9,570 nt of DNA from the NCBI GenBank assembly GCA_027334785.1, contig DAHWQF010000098.1, positions 1 through 9,570 on the forward strand. The letters are read 5' to 3'. The DNA is from Acidimicrobiaceae bacterium. Its GTDB lineage: Bacteria; Actinomycetota; Acidimicrobiia; Acidimicrobiales; Palsa-688. The notes below the pieces were generated by a model. It saw only the letters and a program-made list of their open reading frames with translations. It was not told the origin of the DNA and did no database searches. Of the stretch, positions 7,200-9,570 are shown piece after piece (the stretch's first letter is position 1; the number at the start of each line of letters is the position of its first letter). Made by a program: the position numbers and the translations under genes.

Positions 7200-7370
7200 A
7201 CGTTGCGGCCTCGGGCCGCAGCGTCTCGCCTCGGCAGCTGAGGGGTGCACCCGCCCCGGAGGGGCGGAGCGGTGCAGGACGACGGCGATCTGTTGCGACC
7301 GTCCCGGAGGGACGGCACGGTGCTCTACGACCACTAACCGATCCGGCCGCGCCGAAGGCGCGGCTCTTTA
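7200..7370 (+). ncRNA. Candidate structured RNA: four regularly spaced 7-bp hairpins with 3-nt loops
   Basis: Four perfect hairpins, each with a 7-bp stem and 3-nt loop, sit at 7204-7220 (TGCGGCC-TCG-GGCCGCA), 7251-7267 (CCGCCCC-GGA-GGGGCGG), 7299-7315 (CCGTCCC-GGA-GGGACGG) and 7347-7363 (CCGCGCC-GAA-GGCGCGG). Their starts are 47, 48 and 48 nt apart. Stem sequences differ but both arms change together (C:G to T:A between hairpins 2 and 3; C:G to G:C in hairpin 4), as expected when pairing is maintained. The linkers of units 2 and 3 share CGGTGC and ACGAC at the same offsets, so the units look like diverged tandem duplicates. On the plus strand the last hairpin is followed by TCTTTA, so a plus-strand RNA could end here. 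On the minus strand the hairpins lie just downstream of the array genes and could form tandem terminators or a 3' structure; there hairpin 4 has a C-UUCG-G tetraloop. The strand is therefore uncertain. Confidence 0.5.
7346..7370 (+). terminator. Possible factor-independent terminator
   Basis: GCCGCGCC-GAA-GGCGCGGC forms an 8-bp GC-only stem with 3-nt loop, followed on the plus strand by TCTTTA. The T-tract is short and imperfect. It would close a plus-strand transcript containing the hairpin array. It could also act on minus-strand transcripts from the paralogue array, where the stem loop becomes a stable C-UUCG-G tetraloop without a T-tract. Confidence 0.35.
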
Positions 7371-7441
7371 ACCGGGGGGCGGGGCGGGGAGGTACGGTGT
7401 CCAGCGGCTATCGCCGGACCAGGCCCAGGGGCTCGGCGCAG

Positions 7442-7894
7442 TCACGCACGAGAAGGATCAATGCGGAGGAGATTGCAGTGGGCCCACCACTGGCGGGCGC
7501 CATCGGGCAGTTCGACAGCGGGACCGTCGGTGCGGTGGAGCCTGCCGTGCCTATACCACAAACGGGTGCCGTCAGCCCACTCGACAGCTGGCCCATCGGT
7601 GCGGTGCAATTCGCCGTGCTGGTACCACTCACGGGTACCGTCGGGATCCTCGACAGCCGGCCCATCGGCACGGTGCAGCTCGCCGTGCTGGTACCACGCT
7701 CGAAAACCGCCGGGCTTCTCGATAGCTGGGCCATCTGTGCGGTGAAGTCTGCTACCCTGGCGCCACTCATAGGTACCGTCTGGGCGCCCGGTCCTCTTCG
7801 GACCTAGCTCGACGTCTGCTTCATTGTGCTGGGCCGGGGCCCACTGGCCGCCGGCAGGTGTCCCGGCCGGCTTTCGGGGTTGGTCGGTGCTCAT
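7442..7894 (-). CDS. MORN-like repeat protein, array copy 1 (5 repeats)
   Basis: A 150-residue protein of unknown function. Residues 1-37 hold the signature QPRKPAGTPAGGQWAPAQH, which I associate with actinobacterial mobile-element proteins. From residue 38 there are four 23-residue repeats and a final 21-residue partial one ending LLRIDPSRA. The repeat consensus is roughly PDGT-x2-WY-x2-G-x2-HR-x-DGPAVE-x, which shares the 23-residue period and W-x2-GK / G-x-G layout of MORN repeats and recalls the YwqK-type antitoxin repeats; this relation is inference. No signal peptide, membrane segment or catalytic motif is seen. The start is taken at the ATG conserved in all three complete copies (MSTDQ); an in-frame ATG two codons earlier is possible. 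No clear ribosome site precedes it. It is the last gene of the array, with the hairpin cluster about 80 bp downstream. Confidence 0.85.
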   Translation of the reverse strand: MSTDQPRKPAGTPAGGQWAPAQHNEADVELGPKRTGRPDGTYEWRQGSRLHRTDGPAIEKPGGFRAWYQHGELHRADGPAVEDPDGTREWYQHGELHRTDGPAVEWADGTRLWYRHGRLHRTDGPAVELPDGARQWWAHCNLLRIDPSRA

Positions 7895-7937
7895 GCTCAT
7901 GACTGGGACGGCGGGATTGGCCTATGTCGCAGGCGCC
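7895..7937 (-). promoter_or_regulatory. Conserved upstream element of array copy 1
   Basis: GGCGCCTGCGACATA (minus strand, 7923-7937) lies exactly 28 bases before the conserved ATG, the same distance as in copies 2 and 3. The leader between (CAGTCCC, CGTCCCAGTC) is also nearly conserved. There is no purine-rich ribosome site in the leader. The element may hold the promoter or an operator. Confidence 0.45.
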
Positions 7938-8000
7938 GGAGCCATGGGGGGGAGAACTCGAGGAGGCTGTCGCCCAGCTAAGCCCGGGGGCTCGGCGCAG

Positions 8001-8537
8001 TCACACACGAGAAGGATCAATGCGGAGGAGCTTGCCGTGGGCCCACCACTCACAGGTGCCGTCAGGCCGTTCGACAGCGGGACCATCAGTGCGGTGGAAC
8101 TCGCCATCTCGGCACCACGAGCGAAAGCCGTTGGATAGTTCAACGGCAGGCCCATCAGTACGGTGCAATTTGCCCCGCCGGTACCACTCGCAAGAGCCGT
8201 TAGCCCCCTCGACAGCTGGGCCGTCGGTGCGATGGAGCTTGCCGTGCTGGTACCACATGCGGGTACCGTCAGACCGTTCGACAGCGGGACCGCCGACGCG
8301 ATGACGCTTGTCATTAACCCACCACTCGCGGGTGCCGTCGGGTAGCTCGATGGCCGGGCCACCAATGCGGTAGAGCTTGCCGTCCTGGCGCCACTGACGG
8401 GTGCCGTCTGGGAGCTCGGTCATCACTGGGCCGGTCATCGTCGGGCCTAGCTCGATGCCTGTTTCGTCGTGCTGGGCCGGGGCCCACTGGCCGCCAGTAG
8501 GCGTCCCGGCTGGCTTCCTCGGTTGGTTGGTGCTCAT
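8001..8537 (-). CDS. MORN-like repeat protein, array copy 2 (6 repeats)
   Basis: A 178-residue paralogue of copy 1. The first 42 residues begin MSTNQPRKPAGTPTGGQWAP and include an extra GPVMTEL stretch relative to copy 1. Five full 23-residue repeats (43-157) and a last partial repeat (158-178, ending LLRIDPSRV) follow. Two repeats carry VGGPAVE or IGGPAIE instead of TDGPAVE, and one has an unusual WWVNDKRHRV core, so the repeats have diverged independently. The conserved ATG at 8537 is chosen; an ATG two codons upstream (MG) is possible. The stop is 106 bp before the start of copy 1, within which the conserved upstream element lies. Function unknown; an immunity, antitoxin or protein-binding scaffold role is conceivable but unsupported. 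Confidence 0.86.
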   Translation of the reverse strand: MSTNQPRKPAGTPTGGQWAPAQHDETGIELGPTMTGPVMTELPDGTRQWRQDGKLYRIGGPAIELPDGTREWWVNDKRHRVGGPAVERSDGTRMWYQHGKLHRTDGPAVEGANGSCEWYRRGKLHRTDGPAVELSNGFRSWCRDGEFHRTDGPAVERPDGTCEWWAHGKLLRIDPSRV

Positions 8538-8580
8538 ACCCATGACTGGGACGGTGGGACTGGCTTATGTCGCAGGCGCC
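8538..8580 (-). promoter_or_regulatory. Conserved upstream element of array copy 2
   Basis: GGCGCCTGCGACATA (minus strand, 8566-8580) is 28 bases before the conserved ATG. Here the outer part forms a perfect 10-bp palindrome CAGGCGCCTG (8573-8582), suggesting a dimeric protein site. CCCAGTCATGGG across the first possible ATG could form a small hairpin, which would favour the second ATG as start. Confidence 0.45.
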
Positions 8581-8638
8581 TGAGTAGCAGAGTGAGGAAG
8601 GGCCTGAGGTGGCTGTCGCCCGACCAGGCTCGGAGCGA

Positions 8639-9376
8639 TCACGCACGAGGAGGGTCGCTGCGGAGGAGCTCTCCGTGCTGGTACCACCGGCAGGTGCCAT
8701 TGGGGTACTCGACAGCCGGACCGTCGTTGCGGTGGAGTTTTCCGTGGTAGTACCAAAAGCGACTACCGTTAGGGAGCTCGACGGCGGGGCCGTCGATGCG
8801 GTGGAACTTTCCGTGCTGGTACCACTCGCGGGCGCCGTCGGCGCGTTCGACAGCCGGGCCACCGGTGCGGTGGAGCTTGCCTCGCAGGTACCACTCATGG
8901 GTACCGTCGGCCCGCTCGATGGCCGGCCCGTCGGTGCGGTGCCGTTCGCCGTCCTGGCGCCACTCACGAGCCCCGTCCAGGTACTCGACAGCCGGGCCGT
9001 CGGCCCGGTGGCACTTGCCGCCCTGGTACCACGCGCTAAAACCGTCAGGCCGCTCGATTGCCGGGCCGTCGATCCGGTGCAGCTCGCCGTCCCGCCGCCA
9101 TTCGGTGGTCCCGTTGGGGTACTCGATGGCTGGGCCGTCGGTGCGGTGGAACCTGCCGTGCCGGCACCACGCCCGAAAACCGTCAGGCCGCTCGATTGCC
9201 GGACCGTCGGTGCGGTGTAGCTTGCCGTCCTGGCGCCACTCGCGGGTGCCGTTCGGGAGCTGGGTCATCGTTGGTCCTGCCGGGCCGAGCTCGATGTCCG
9301 CTTCGGTGTGCTGGGCCGGGGCCCATTGGCCGCCAGCAGGCGTCCCGGAGGGCTTCCTCGGTTGGTTGGTGCTCAT
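8639..9376 (-). CDS. MORN-like repeat protein, array copy 3 (9 repeats)
   Basis: The longest complete copy, 245 residues. Residues 1-40 begin MSTNQPRKPSGTPAGGQWAP. Eight full 23-residue repeats follow (41-224), then a partial one (225-245) ending LLRSDPPRA. Typical units are PNGTREWRQDGKLHRTDG and PDGFRAWCRHGRFHRTDG, each followed by PAIE. The two types (T-x-EW and F-x-AW) alternate in the first four repeats, which suggests growth by duplication of a two-repeat block of 138 bp. The codon two before the conserved ATG is TTG here, not ATG as in copies 1 and 2; this is the best evidence that the conserved ATG at 9376 is the true start of the family. The family has no activity I can name. Confidence 0.88.
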   Translation of the reverse strand: MSTNQPRKPSGTPAGGQWAPAQHTEADIELGPAGPTMTQLPNGTREWRQDGKLHRTDGPAIERPDGFRAWCRHGRFHRTDGPAIEYPNGTTEWRRDGELHRIDGPAIERPDGFSAWYQGGKCHRADGPAVEYLDGAREWRQDGERHRTDGPAIERADGTHEWYLRGKLHRTGGPAVERADGAREWYQHGKFHRIDGPAVELPNGSRFWYYHGKLHRNDGPAVEYPNGTCRWYQHGELLRSDPPRA

Positions 9377-9419
9377 GCCCAAGACTGGGACGGCGGTCCT
9401 GGTTTATGTCGCAGGCGCC
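9377..9419 (-). promoter_or_regulatory. Conserved upstream element of array copy 3
   Basis: GGCGCCTGCGACATA (minus strand, 9405-9419) again sits 28 bases before the conserved ATG. Upstream of it are two small perfect hairpins (CGTCG-ATG-CGACG at 9427-9439 and CGAGC-GCG-GCTCG at 9446-9458) between this element and the stop of copy 4, which may end transcription of copy 4. Confidence 0.45.
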
Positions 9420-9472
9420 CGTGCGCCGTCGATGCGACGCGGCTCCGAGCGCGGCTCGTTGCCCCAGAGCCG

Positions 9473-9570
9473 TCAACCCGCTCGACTGTCGAGTTGCCGG
9501 CGCCCTTCGTCCCACCACTCGCTGGTCCCGTCTGGGAACTCGGCAGCAGGGCCGTCTGTGCGATGGAGCT
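9473..9570 (-). CDS. MORN-like repeat protein, array copy 4 (3' end only)
   Basis: Only the C-terminal 31 or so residues lie in the window. They read LHRTDGPAAEF, PDGTSEWWDEG, RRQLDSRAG and stop at TGA (9473-9475). The first part is a normal repeat; the last repeat then diverges and ends differently from copies 1-3, which all end LLR-x-DP-x-R. This copy is thus an older or distinct paralogue. Its start lies beyond the right edge, so the array is longer than seen here. Confidence 0.8.
   Translation of the reverse strand, partial: LHRTDGPAAEFPDGTSEWWDEGRRQLDSRAG

Larger units (their letters stand above)
7400..9570 (-). repeat. Tandem array of duplicated gene units with internal 69-bp repeats
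   Basis: Two levels of repetition are seen. Each unit has an upstream element, N-terminal region, variable number of 69-bp coding repeats, and a 3' flank with GTCACGCACGAGAAGGA-like sequence at the stop followed by a CGCCC/CCAGGC-type stretch. Spacing between copies is short and similar (about 96-106 bp). Within genes the 69-bp units (5, 6, 9) keep frame. Because 69 is divisible by three and the repeat lacks stops in other phases, long open frames also appear on the plus strand; these are by-products. Confidence 0.85.

Noticed and set aside
7251..7315. CsrB/RsmZ-like sRNA with GGA loops
   Set aside because: Only two of four loops are GGA, the loops are just three bases, and CsrA is generally absent from actinobacteria.
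7200..7370. CRISPR array
   Set aside because: The 17-nt repeated elements differ in sequence and share structure only, and the linkers are related to each other; neither fits CRISPR.
7181..7807. Plus-strand open frame across the hairpin array and first array gene
   Set aside because: Its apparent repeat protein is the antisense reading of the 69-bp repeats; the minus-strand frame has the conserved N-terminus and start.
8609..9220. Plus-strand open frame across array copy 3
   Set aside because: Same cause: a 69-bp period without stops in the antisense phase.

Overview
The window is very GC-rich and looks like accessory DNA from a high-GC actinobacterium. Three things point there: GTG/TTG codons at possible gene starts, a gene pair typical of actinobacterial conjugative elements, and an N-terminal signature (RKPAGTPTGGQWAP) that I associate with actinobacterial plasmid and phage proteins. 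Genus cannot be fixed from sequence alone. All recognisable genes lie on the minus strand, so the window reads from right to left.

Right part (about 7442-9570): a tandem array of at least four paralogous genes, the last cut by the window edge. Each complete copy has the same short N-terminal signature followed by 23-residue MORN-like repeats (5, 6 and 9 repeats in the three complete copies). Each complete copy has the same promoter-proximal sequence at fixed spacing, so the whole gene unit, not just the coding repeat, has been duplicated.

Middle part (about 5771-7441): some 1.6 kb with no convincing gene but much DNA/RNA structure. It holds perfect hairpins, direct repeats, GTGACGGGC iteron-like repeats, a 15-bp tandem repeat, and four hairpins with 7-bp stems and 3-nt loops spaced 47-48 nt apart, with compensatory stem changes. 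It could include an origin of transfer or replication and a structured RNA.

Left part (46-5770): a tightly overlapping three-gene operon. It encodes a membrane-anchored TraG/TraD/FtsK-like conjugative coupling ATPase, a replication-relaxation (Replic_Relax) family protein, and a small cysteine-containing protein. The ATPase gene is split by a 573-residue intein inserted inside the Walker A motif. The intein starts with Ala rather than Cys/Ser and carries the Trp-Cys-Thr set of class 3 inteins plus a complete LAGLIDADG homing endonuclease. Splicing would restore GQPGSGKSS.

An 8-bp motif (GCGACATA) occurs upstream of the operon and of each complete array gene, with one more copy in the non-coding middle. 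It may tie the array and the transfer operon to a common control. Together the window looks like part of an integrative conjugative element or plasmid: transfer operon, a likely cis-acting region, and a cargo array of rapidly duplicating repeat proteins of unknown function.
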